A DNA stretch of 64,000 nucleotides from Corella eumyota. Its lineage: Eukaryota; Chordata; Ascidiacea; Phlebobranchia; Corellidae. The notes beneath the pieces are model-generated. The model was not told the DNA's origin. It did not search any database and saw only the letters and a program-made list of their open reading frames with translations. The number at the start of each line of letters is the position of its first letter. Positions within the stretch are counted from its first letter, which is position 1. The DNA lies in assembly GCA_963082875.1 (NCBI GenBank), contig OY720101.1, positions 3,720,001-3,784,000 of the forward strand. Reading direction: 5' to 3'. The translations under genes and the position numbers were made by a program. Positions 1 to 12,200 of the stretch are shown piece by piece.

Positions 1-3000
1 AAAAGAAAAACTTTCAAAGACAAGGGGAAACCAAACAAAAACTTTAATGGTCTTTGGATATTAATAAATTGAAGAAACAGTTGTCGAAATTGGACTAGTA
101 TTGATTATCTCAGAAGTCCTTCAACCTACACTAAAGGTTTAAATGAAACTGAAATATCATATAAATTTACCACCATATATATTTAAATACTGGGTAGACA
201 CTAGTCTAACGTTACATCTGGATTGGCCCTTCTAACAATTTTCGGACTGTTTTGAGACCGTTGCCACCTTCTTTGTGTGTGCACCACAGTAAGTACTTTT
301 TTATTTTACATCTTTAAATTTATAGTATTCTAATTACATTTTAAACTTTCATTTATAGTCTCCGAGACCAACATTGTTATTGAACCCAGCATCTTGTGTC
401 CAAGATTAAGAAAGATTAAACTACTGGCTTAAATAAAACCAACTTGAAAACTTTACTCTGGGTAAGCTTATTTCTGTGACTAAATTACCATGTTTTGATT
501 TAGATAAACATGTTTTGTTCGAATCAAATCTTAATAGGCACATTTTGTAATATTTTTCGATTGATACCTTAAATTAATTTAAATATAAAACCTTTTTTTA
601 GTAGGCCCTTTTACAAACCTATTACTTCTAATAAATACTTTATATAAATTTAACAAACATTATTCATTTTAGCACAACAAATTGGTGATTTCTTTATTAT
701 GTAATCTAGAAAATTGTCACGCTAACAAAGATAGGCCTATACAAAAAAATTACTTACTATATTAATTTGTCCCTGTTTTATTCTACTGATAGTTTGTTAA
801 TTAAAATTTGCAAGATTATTCATTATTAGTAGGTTATAAAAGTTTGTTTTGTAACCCACTATACCAAATCAGGTTAAAGTATTTTACTAGTTTAAAATAT
901 CAAACTAAAATTTTTATATTTATCTAAAAAAAAAATTATATTTATCTACTATTTTTTACTTGTTTTTTTAGTTTCAACCTTTAAACCTCTCAAGAAGGTG
1001 AAGTCAGCTGTCAATTAAACATTTTTATCAAAGAATAAGTATCAAGAAATTTGAGTGCTCTTATGTATGTACTTTAACTCATTTTTGGTAAAATAAATTT
1101 AATATAACAATTTAGAATACTGTATAAAATATTTAATCAACTCTCATATTATTTTAGTTACTGTATTAGAAGTCTTCTAAGAAAAAGAATTTTTGTTATT
1201 GAACCTAGCCTTTTGTGTCCAAGTTTAAGTAAGATTAAACAACAAATCTTAACTTGAAAACTTTCTTTGGGTGAGTTTATCTTTGTAACTAAATTACTTT
1301 TAGATAAATATTTCTTTATTTACATAAAGGTTGTTTTTTGTGTAAAAACCTTTTTAAAGTAATAAAATATGGGTAGGCACTTTTTATAGTATTTTTATGT
1401 TAGCATCTACGAACAATTTAAGTATGAGTAGGTCCTTTTGTTGTTTAACCTATTTTTAGGTAAGCCTTTGTACAAACCAATCACTTTTAAAAAAAGCTCT
1501 TTTTTATAATTTTAACAAACATCTTTTATTTAAGTTCAACGAAATTGATATTTTACTCAAAAAATGTAATCTAGATAAATGACAAGGAAGATATACCAAA
1601 AAGTACAGTAAAATTTTTATTTGAATATTTTTTTTAATTTAAAAAAAAACTTAACATAATTTTTTTGTCTCTGTATAAAATAAATTCGCTTGTCTTATAA
1701 TAGTTTATTAAATAAAAGTTTTAAATTTTATTTTCGCTTGTTTATCTAGTGACCTTTCAACCTCTCAGAAAGGAGAAGTCGATTGTTGATTAAATCATGT
1801 TATTAAATAAAGATCAAGAAATGTGCATACACTCATGTAAGTACTTTGGCTCAGTTTTTAAATTTTTTTCAATAATTTTTCAATTTATAATATTTGTTAA
1901 AAAAACTTGGATTTCTCTATTATTAGGAATCTTCCAACCTTTATTAAGATAACCTAAACCTGATAAAAAAGAATTAAATAATGATTTTTAAAAAAAATTA
2001 TATATGTAAGAAACACTTGCTACACCACACATGAGGTCATGGGTTTAATCCCCACTGCTCTCATGCTGTAGCGCCCTTGAGTAAGGCGGTATAAACGGTA
2101 TGAACTCCTGCTGAGCCAGCACTTAATCAGCAGCATAATTATCGGGCAAATATAATCTATAATATCCCAAACTGCCACAGGCAACTTGAGACTGGGTCGA
2201 AGTAACTGATGTTACTCTACGTTAAATGCACATTCGACTTTCCCACATTGAGGATAAAGATATATACAAAAAAATGTTATTGAACTTTTATCTATTTAGT
2301 TGTAAATGTCAAGGAAGAAAAAAACTTTTCAAGACAAAGATGAACCAAACAAAAAACTTTAATGACCTTTTAGTATTATTAAAAAAAAAAGTCGTCAATA
2401 TTGGATCAGTCTTGCCCTATCCTACTCTATAATTTTGATACTGGGTGGACAATAGAATCATATAAATTTACCACCATATATATTTAAATACTGGGTAGAC
2501 ACTAGTCTAACGTTACATCTGGATTGGTCCTTCCTCCTTTAGTGAACCTATCCTTTTAAGTTCAAGTTAAACTGATATATCGACTCTATTTACCAACTCT
2601 ATAATTTTGATTCTGGGTAGACAATAATATAGTTTTACACCTGGATTGGCCTTTTCCTCCTTATTAAACCTACTCTTAAAAATCATTAGTATCCATTAGA
2701 AATCTCGCGATATTCAACAAAAATAAAACTTTACCTAGAAAATAACCTAAACTCGATGAAAAAGAAAGAAATATTATTTTCCTTGCTTGTGCACCAAAAG
2801 TAAGTAACTTTTGTATTATAATAAACCTAGTGTTTAATTTTAAAGCATTCTAATTACATTTTAACCTTTATTTATAGTTTCAAGATTTTTGCCCTACGTT
2901 CTTGAAGACATTGTTATTAAAACTAACATTTTGCGTCTAAGTTTAAGAACGATTAAGCAATCAGCTTAAATCCCACCAACTCGTAAGCTTATTAGGATAA

Positions 3001-3190
3001 GCTTATTTCTGTGACCAACTTACCTTTAAATAAACTACTTAATTTTTTTAATGAAGTCTTGTTAGGCAAATTTGGGAAAGCGCTTTCTAAGTTTGACTAT
3101 AACTCTTATTAGGCACCTTGACAAACCAATAACTGCACAAAAAGGCTGCCACAAGCTTTAATATGTTATTTCAATTGAGTATGTTTTATT
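1..3190 (+). repeat. Composite modular repeat array, left copy group
   Basis: No gene is recognised here. The stretch is built from short degenerate modules that recur in order. Module A (about 360-480, 1195-1290, 2880-3010) contains a variant of ttgttattgaacc and often ends in a gtaagc/gtgagt-like string. Module F (601-690, 1458-1555, 3112-3170) carries a variant of aggcccttttacaaacc. Module B (970-1085, 1742-1850) carries a variant of ttcaacctctcaggaagg and ends near atgtaagtactttg. Module C (1922-1985, 2695-2790) contains ataacctaaac. Module D (1-100, 2310-2400) has a variant of acaaaaactttaatg. Module E (150-240, 2434-2540, 2598-2680) carries ctgggtagacactag. A-F-B recurs with a period of about 0.8 kb. 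All modules have stops in every frame, so they are not protein exons. They could be an old tandem repeat or non-coding exons. Confidence 0.6.
2007..2274 (+). mobile_element. tRNA-derived SINE, 5'-truncated
   Basis: The copy begins within the tRNA-like head (it lacks the A box) and runs through the B-box region (gggtttaatcccc) and body to the tail gataaagatatatacaaaa. It lies between modules C and D of the composite repeat. Confidence 0.85.
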
Positions 3191-3217
3191 TTTAATAACT
3201 TTTTTTTAAATTTTTAG

Positions 3218-6200
3218 GGCAAAGTTGTTTGAACGTGGCAGGTTCTCCAGTAGATTGTAATGCTGGACAATTCAGCCCAGAAGGATCTTCACTCTGTATT
3301 GTAAGTAGCCTAAAAAAAGTTTATTTTAGATTTTTAAAAACAAATTGAAAACGAGTCAATCTTAATTTATTAAATTTTAATATAAATGTTTTTAATTTTA
3401 ATAAATGTTTACTTTTTAGCCTAAATTAGAAAATTTGAAATCTATAAATAGATGCAATAGTTGGCAAATTTTTGACCTTTTTTCTTATTTTTGTTTTAAT
3501 TTTTTTGTTTTCAGCCATGTGAAAGTGGGCATTACAGTGGGGCAAAAGCTTCAGTTTGTTTGCCTTGTTCAGCTGGTAAGGAGTGTGTAGGGGGTGTGGA
3601 AAATAATTGTTTAGCTGGAACATCCTCTATCGCTGGAAGTGGAATTTGCGAGGCCTGTCTTCCTGGTAAAACATTAAAATGACATATTTTTAATTTATGA
3701 TTTAAAGCCAAAAAAGGCTATTCGTGGTTTAATTCCTACTGCTCCCATGCTGTAGTGCTTATAAAACAGTTTCAAGTTTAAAAAAAGTAAAAAATTTTAA
3801 TTAGTAATATTTGAGTTTTTTGACAAGGCTAACTTGGGTTCAATCCCCACTGCTTTTTAAGCTGTAGCCCATAAAAATAGGAATATTTTTTAGGTTTTGA
3901 TCAGTAATATTTTAAACTGCTAAAGCCAACTTAAAGAAGTTACTCTATGTTTAAGATGTGAAGTCGGCTTTTCAACATCGAGGATAAAAAATAAAATCTA
4001 AAATTTGGATCCCAGGCTACATTAAAGTAACTAATGTCATACTACTAATATAGTTACAACTGCAAAGTAGGCATTTCCACATTAAAAACAATTACATTTT
4101 TTTTGTATACATCTTTATCCTCGATGTGGGAAAGTCGAATGCGCGACTTAAACATAGAGTAACATCAGTTACTCCGACCCAGTCTCGAGTTGCCTGTGGC
4201 AGTTTGGGATATTATAAATTATAATTGCCCGGTAATTATGCTGCTAATTAAGTGCTGGCTCAGCAAGAGTTATACCGTTTATAGGGCCTTACTCAAGGGC
4301 GCAACAGCATTAGAGCAGTGGGGATTGAACCCACAACCTCGTGTGTGGTGTAACAAGTGTTCTTACCACTACACCACGCTGCCGGTCAATTATACTTATA
4401 ACATTATACTTATTACAATAAAAATTTTGTATTTTAGATCAGCATACTGATGGGAAACCACAGGCAAGTACATGTTTGCAATGTCCAGCAGGATCTTCAT
4501 GTACTAATCCAGCTGATGCTCCTACCCCATGTAGCAATGGTGAATTTAGTCACCTAAATGATGTAAGTAACTTTTTTTAATAATTAGTTGTCTTGTTTGT
4601 GTTTATGTATTTTTTTTATATCTTCATCTTTGATGTGGAAAGGTTGACTGCACGACCTAAACATAGGGTAACATCAGCTACCCTGACCCAGTCTTAAGTT
4701 GCTTTTGGCAACTTGGGATATTATAGAATATATTTGCTCGATAACTAAACTGCTCATTAAGTATTGGCTTAGCAGAGTTTATACTGCATAAAGTGCCTTA
4801 CTCAAGGGCGCTACAGCATGAGAGCAGTGGAGACTGAACCCACATTTTGTGGTCTTTGGTTCGGTACTCACTGCCTCCATGCTGTAGTGATTTTATGTAG
4901 GGCTTTATAAACAGTATAAACTGTTATGAAACCTTATTTCTTATTGTTAAAGTTAACTTAAGACTTGGTAAGGGTAGCAAATGTTACTCTATGTTTAGGC
5001 TGTAGTATCAGCCTTCCCACATTGAGGATAAATTTAAAAAAAAAAAATATGTAGAAAAATTTGTATTTTTTAAAGGCCATCTGCTCTATTTGTCCTGCTG
5101 GTTTTTACTGCCCAGTTTCACCAGCTTCTCCAACACAATGTCCAATAGGGACATACTCAACTACTGGAGCATATACTGCATGCATTAATTGTCCTGGAGG
5201 GCAATCTTGTGAAGATCGCGGTGAACTACCAGTAGGGTGCGGTGATGGAACTTACTCTTTGCTGGTAAATTATAATACTTTAGTTGGAAAATTAAAATTT
5301 TTTTTTTCATTATATATTTTTTTAATAGTTAAAAATTAAATTTTTTTTTGGTGTAAATTTAAATCATAGGCATGCACTTTTAATGCAATAATAATAAATA
5401 CATATATATTACACTTAATGTTCTGTTAAATGGGTTTTAGAGTTAGATTGTTGTTAAAAAATTGTTTTCGTAAAAAAATGTTGACTACAATTTAAGATAA
5501 AAAAAAGGAAATTTTGTAAATTAGTTTTTTGTAAATTTCGGTAAACTTGTTTTAAAAAACTTGGTAAACTTATTTCGAAAAAAAGGTAACTTAAATTTGT
5601 TCTAATAGTAAAATAAAGGTTAATAAAATTAATTAAAAAAGAGTTAACTTTTTTTAATGCTATATTAAAAATTAATCTGAAATCCTTTTTAAGGGGGATG
5701 CTCCATGTAGTGATTGTCCAGCTGATTTTTCATGTGTGGACAAAAGTGTAAGTCCAGTAGCTTGTGGATCAGGAGACTATAGTGCTAGTAAACAAAGTAC
5801 TTGTGAGCCTTGTCCAGTTGGTAAGAGTCAACAAAATGTTATTTTTTTATTCAATATTGTAAGGTGTAGTGGTTAGAACACTTGGCTTTACTACATGAGG
5901 TCCTGGGCTCGATCCCCACTGCTCTCATGCTGTAGCGCCCTTGAGCAATGTGCTATAAACAATATAAACCCCTGTTGAGCCAGCTCTTAATCAGCTTTTT
6001 AATTATCGGGCAATTATAATCTATAATATCCCAAACTGTCAAAGGCAACTCAAGGCTGGGTTGGGGTAACTTATGTTACTCTATGTTTAGGTCATGAAGC
6101 CGACCTTTCCGCATCAAGAATAAATTTATATATAAAAAAAATATGTAGATATATATAAAAAACTACCATATTCAACTCAATGCTGAAATAATTTATTTAA

Positions 6201-9200
6201 TGTCATCCTATATTTAGGTTGTAAAATCGTTATTTTATATTAAATATTTACTTACTTGTTTAAATACATTGTTTAAAAATTTTGTTTTTCAGGATATTCT
6301 TGTGCTGATGCATCTATTGCTCCTTATAAATGCCCTGTAGGAACAACAACACATGGTTCGCAAGGAGCAACAACTTGTGATGCTTGCCCAACTGGATCAT
6401 CTTGCGCCGACCCTGAGTAAATAAAATTTATTTTGTTCTTTTTGTTCTTAGATATATTTATCCTTGATTTGTGAAGGTTGACTTTACGACCTAAACATAG
6501 AATAAAACTAGTTACTCTGACTCAGTCTTGAGTTGCCTATGGCAGTTTGTGATATTTTAGATTATAACTGCCTGATAATTTAGCTGCTGATTAAGTGCTG
6601 GCTCAGCTGGAGTTTGTACCGTTTATAGCGCCTTACTCAAGGGTGCTACAGCATAAGAGCACTGAGGTTCAAACCTAGGACATCATGTAGTAAAGAAAGT
6701 GTTATGTTCTGACCTTTACATCACACTTCCGGTTTTATTTTTAAAGGATGATTTTAAATAATTTCTATAGTAAAAATATTTTAAAGTATTTGTGCAAAAG
6801 TTTTCTTGGAAAATTTGACCTTAAACTGTTTTTTTTGTTTAGTTTATTAGTTTATTTATTTAAAATATTGTGATCTTAATTTTTTAGGACTGCTCCTGTA
6901 AATTGTTCGACCGGAAGTTATCTTCCTCCTGGAAGCTCAGAATGTCAAGCTTGTCCAGCTGGAGCTAGCTGCTCTGGGGTAAGTTGCTTTGACCAAAAAT
7001 ATTTAGTCATAAGTTTATAAAAAAAGGCAATATTTAATGGGTAATCAATAATTATACTCTTTATTATATTGTATTACTTTTTATTATCATGAAGTAGTGC
7101 TAAGGACATTTGGCTTTGCTATATAAGGGTTGAGGTTTATTCCTACTGTTTTTATTCTATAGAGACTATAAGTATTTAACTACTGCCAAGTCAGATTTCA
7201 CCACCATGAGGTTGTGGGTTCAATCCTCACTGCTCTTATGCTGTAGCACCCTTAAGTAAGGTGCTGTAACTGGTATGAACTCCTGCTGAGCCAGCACTTA
7301 ATCAGCAGCATAATTAATGGGCAATTATAAACTATATAATATCCTAAATTGCTTAAGGCAAACCGAGACTGGGTTGGAGTAACTAATGTTACTTGATGTT
7401 TAGGTTGCGCATTCAACCTTTCCACATTGATGATAAGTTATATATATAAAAAAAAAATAATTATATCTTAAACTGTCGAAGTCAACTTAAGACTTGGTCT
7501 GGGTAGGAATTGCTAACAGTAATAATTACAACTGTCTTCAACTAAGTATTACTATAACCATTTAATGTAATGCTGAGTATATATACAAACTTTATTTTTT
7601 TAGAGTGTTGCTACTGCTTGTCTATCCGGTACTTATTCTCTTTATGGTGAAACAACTTGTACAGACTGTGATCCTGGATTTGCTTGTCCTTATATTGATC
7701 AGGCCTCTATAGTAACATGCCAAGAAGGTTAGCATAATTTGATTAAATTAATTCAATAGTTATTTTAAGGTTATGTATGGACTTAATTTTGTAATTTTGA
7801 TTTTAATTTGGAGACAAGGGTTTAGTGGCTATAGTATATGAGGTTTTAGGTTCAATTTTTAAATTGTATAAACTTTTGTTGAGGCAAAAACGTAATGGCA
7901 GTTTTTTATATATATCATTTTTCTCGATGTGGGAAGGTTGACTACACGGCCTAAACATAGAGTAACATCAGTTACTCCGACCCAGTCTGGAGTTGCCTTT
8001 AACAGTTTGGGATATTATAGATTATAATTGCCCGAAGTTACGGTGCTGATTAAGTGCTGGCCACTTTTGTTTAATAACATTCAAAACTGCAACAGTTAAA
8101 TTGGGACTGGGGTAACAAATATTACTTAAGTTTAGGCTGTGTAGTTGACCTTTTTACATCAAGGATAAATAATAAAGTGTATTTTTGCATATTTTTTAAA
8201 TTAAAATATTTTTGATAGTTGTATATTTTTAAATTTGATTTATAAGTTAATTAAATGATATATCACAAATTCTAAACAGGAACGTATTCATTGGCGAAGC
8301 AAACATCATGTACCCCCTTGCCCACCAGGTTTTGAATGTCCAGATACAGATTCAGACATGAACATGACAGCTTGTGGAACTGGTTTTTACTCATTTGGGG
8401 GGCAGAAGACTTGCACCGAATGTACTGCTGGTCAGATATGTCCAAACACAGATGGAAGCGGAAATGTATTTTGTTTACCGGTAAGTTTGTTTTGTTTGAA
8501 TTTTATTTTTTATCTTTTTTATCTGAATTATGAAATTATTTTTGCAGGGGTTGACTTTGTTTTATTATATATAGATTTTTAAATCACATTTAGTTTTTTT
8601 AGCTTAAAATGTGGTATTAAATGTGTGTCATTTTTCTTTTTAAAAACTAGTCGATTTTATCTTATGCACCAGTCTTATGCGCCACAAACTGCAGTTTTAT
8701 TATTTTTGTAGGCCTGTAGATTGGTTATATTTATATATAGTTTCACTAAGCTCATTAGATATAGAATTATTTTTTTTTTTTTTAAATTCTTATTTTACAT
8801 TTTGTTCAAATTTTATTTTATAGCAAGCCTAAACCAGGTTTTATATTATTTTTAGGGTACTTGGTCTTTAGCTGGAGCAACTATGTGTCAAAATTGTGTT
8901 GCTGGTACAGCTTGTTCCTATACTAATAGTAATTTAGTGATTACTTGTCAGCCTGGGTATTATGCTGTCGCCGACCAAACAGTATGTATTTCATTTTTCT
9001 TTATTTATCGTCAAGTAAAGTTTTACATGTTTATCTAAAAATAAACCGTTAGCATGGTGTATTGGTTGGAACACTTGCCACATTAGGTTCTGGGTTCAAT
9101 CTTCACTGTTTGCATGCTGTAACCCTTACGTAAGATGCTATAAACAGTATGTACCCTTGCTAAGCTGGAAAGCACCGGCAGTATGGTGTAGTGGTCAGAA

Positions 9201-12200
9201 CATTTTCTACACTGAATGAGATCCTTGGTTTGATCCCCAGTGATCTTTTGCTGTGCGCCCTTGAGTAAGGAGCTTTAAACAGTATGAACTCCTGCTGAAT
9301 CAAAACTTAATTAGCAGCTTAATTATCGTGCAATTATAATCTATGATATCTCAAACTGCCAAAGCTAATTTGGTAATGACTTGGGGTAACTAATGTTGCT
9401 CTATGTTTAGGTCATGAAGATGTATAAATAAAAAAAATATTTTTATGTTTTTTTGTAATAAAATGTTTTGTTTTTTAGATCTGTACAAAATGTCCAGCAG
9501 GATATTTTTGTTCCTCAACAACAACTGCCACCCCCCAATCATGTGACAGTGGTTCATATAGCATAGGTGGTAAAGATGCTTGCACCGACTGTCAGCCTGG
9601 CACAGCTTGTCCGACTGTTTTTACTGCTTTCGTAATTACATGTCCGGTTGGAACATTTGCTGAAGCCAAAAAAACGGTTAGTAAAATTGTTTTTTTTAAG
9701 AAGATTAAAAAACCAGCAGCAAAGTAAAGTGGTTAGAACACATGGCTTCATTACATGAGGTCATGGGTTTGATTCCACTGTTTTCTTGCTGTAGCACCCT
9801 TGAGTAAGATGCTATAAAACAGATAAACTCCTGCTGACCCAACGCTTAATCAGCAGTATAATTTTTGGGCGATTATAATTTATAATATTCCAAACTGACG
9901 AAGGCAACTTGAGACTGGGTCAGGGTAACTGTTGTTACTCTATGTTTAGGTCGTAAAGTTGACCTTCTCATAATGAGGATAAATAAATTTACTGGCAGCG
10001 TGGTGTAGTGGTAAGAACTCTTGCTACACCACACATGAGGTCGTGGGTTCAATCCCCACTGATCTCATGCTGTAGCACCCTTGAGTAAGGCGCTATAAAC
10101 TGTATGAACTCCTGCTGAGCCAGTACTTAATCAGCAGTATAATTATCGGGCAATTATGGTCTCTATAATATCCAAAACTGCCACAGGCAACTTGAGACTG
10201 GGTTGGAGTAACTTATGTTACTCTATGTTTAAGTCGCGCAATTGACTTTCCCACATTGAGGATAAAGATATGTACAAAAAAAAAAATAAATAAATAAAAA
10301 AAAATATTTTATTTACTTTTGGCTTTTTTTTACATTTTGTCCAAATAATTTTTTTAGGCTTGTACTACTTGCCCGAAGGAACAATACTGTGAAGTTACTA
10401 CATCACTAGGGGTAGCTTGTCCTACTGGTACTTATAGTTTAGGTGGACAAATAGCTTGTACAGATTGCCCTGCTGGGTTTCAGTGTGCTGATAATACAAT
10501 TGCACCAGTGACATGTCCTGCAGGTACTTTAAATTAAATTAAGTTCTAAGCATTTCTAGTAATGGTATTGCTATTTTAATACTATAGGTTGGGCATTTGC
10601 TACTTAAAATAAGGGGTTATAATAAAGAGATCATTTTTTCATCCATAACAAATTAAACTGTTACAAACCAGTATTAAGTCTGTTTATCATAAAAATACCA
10701 AATGATTATGCTATGATTATACCGGCAGCGTGGTGTAGTGGTAAGAACTTTTGCTACACCACACATGAGGTCAGGGGTTCAATCCTCACTGATCTCATGC
10801 TGTAGCGCCCTTGAGTAAGGCGTTATATAGGGTATGAACTCCTGCTGAGCCAGCACTTAATCAGCAGCATAATTATCGGGCAATTATAATCTATAATATC
10901 CCAAACAGCCACAGGCAACTCGAGACTGGGTCGGAGTAATTGCGATGTTACTCTATGTTTAAGTCGCGCATTCGACTTTCCCACATCGAGGATAAAGATA
11001 TATACAAAAAAAAATGATTGTTATTTTTCTTAATTTATCAAAGAGGTCTTTACAGTCTTAGGCTTACATTTGTTATCCTAAACCTTTATGTATTGCATTT
11101 GCCAGTTTTGGATATTATAAACTGTGTAATTTTGTCCAATTATTAGGTTATCAGTTGGCTTTTTTTTTGGCATGTCAGCAGTAGGAATCAAACACAGGAT
11201 CTTATGTAGTATGACTGAGTGTTCCTACTACTATTTAAAGTTTAACTTATCTAACTTTTAAAATATAGCATTGGTTTTTGGTTTATTTTGTTTATTTTAC
11301 AGGTACATATTCCCCTGCAAAAGCAACAATGTGTACAGATTGTAATGCTAGTTATTTATGCGGTGAAGCAAGCACAAATCCTACTCCTGAGGATGGAATT
11401 TGTCCACTAGGTAAAACAAATTTTTTTATGAAAAATACTTTAAAATTAAAAAAATCAATTTTTTTACATATAAATTTAATAAAGTTATAAGTAAAATAGA
11501 AAAAAAATGTACGCTCAATTTTTATTATAAATAACTATAATATATAATGGCAAATAAAATTGGGTCAACGGTGTATTTAAAGTTGTTTATATTTTAAGGA
11601 TTTTATTGTGAATTGGGGGCTACTGTAGCACAACCTTGTTTACCAGCATTTTATGGTGCAACAGTCCAATTAGAATCTCAAGCAGAATGTACTGATTGCC
11701 CTGAAGGTAATTAATATCACTAGTTAAATACTTAACCCTACAGGCTGCATTTTTGTTTATTTGGCCAGTTACTATTTAATCTATGTTGTAATATGGTTGC
11801 AATAAAAATTTGCCTTTAAAAATTTTCCACGGGCAAAAAACAGCAGTTTTTTTTAATTTTAAAGGTTTACTAATTAACTTCTGTATTTTTTTTTTTTGTA
11901 TATATCTTTATCCTCGATGTGGGAAAGCGCGACTTAAACATAGAGTAACATCAGTTACTCCGACCCAGTCTCAAGTTGCCTGTGGCAGTTTGGGATATTA
12001 TAGATTATAATTGCCCGATAATTATACTGCTGATTAAGTACTGGATCAGCAGGAGTTCATACCGTTTATAGCGCCTTACTCAAGGGTGCTACAGCATAAG
12101 ATCAGTGGGGATTGAACCCATGACCTCATGTGTGGTGTAGCAAGTGTTCTTACCACTACACCACGCTGCCGGATCTATTGTCTATTTAGCTTTATTATAT

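Noticed and set aside
2226-2432. 68-residue open frame at the left end
   Set aside because: It starts within a SINE tail and runs through repeat module D; no splice context or family match.
7604-7727. Cys-rich exons as independent small toxin-like genes
   Set aside because: Every exon is phase-linked to the next with good splice sites, so they belong to one multi-exon gene.
10721-10800. tRNA gene suggested by A and B boxes
   Set aside because: The same head recurs in more than 20 places joined to one body and A-rich tail. There is no closed acceptor stem, so these are SINE heads and not tRNA genes.
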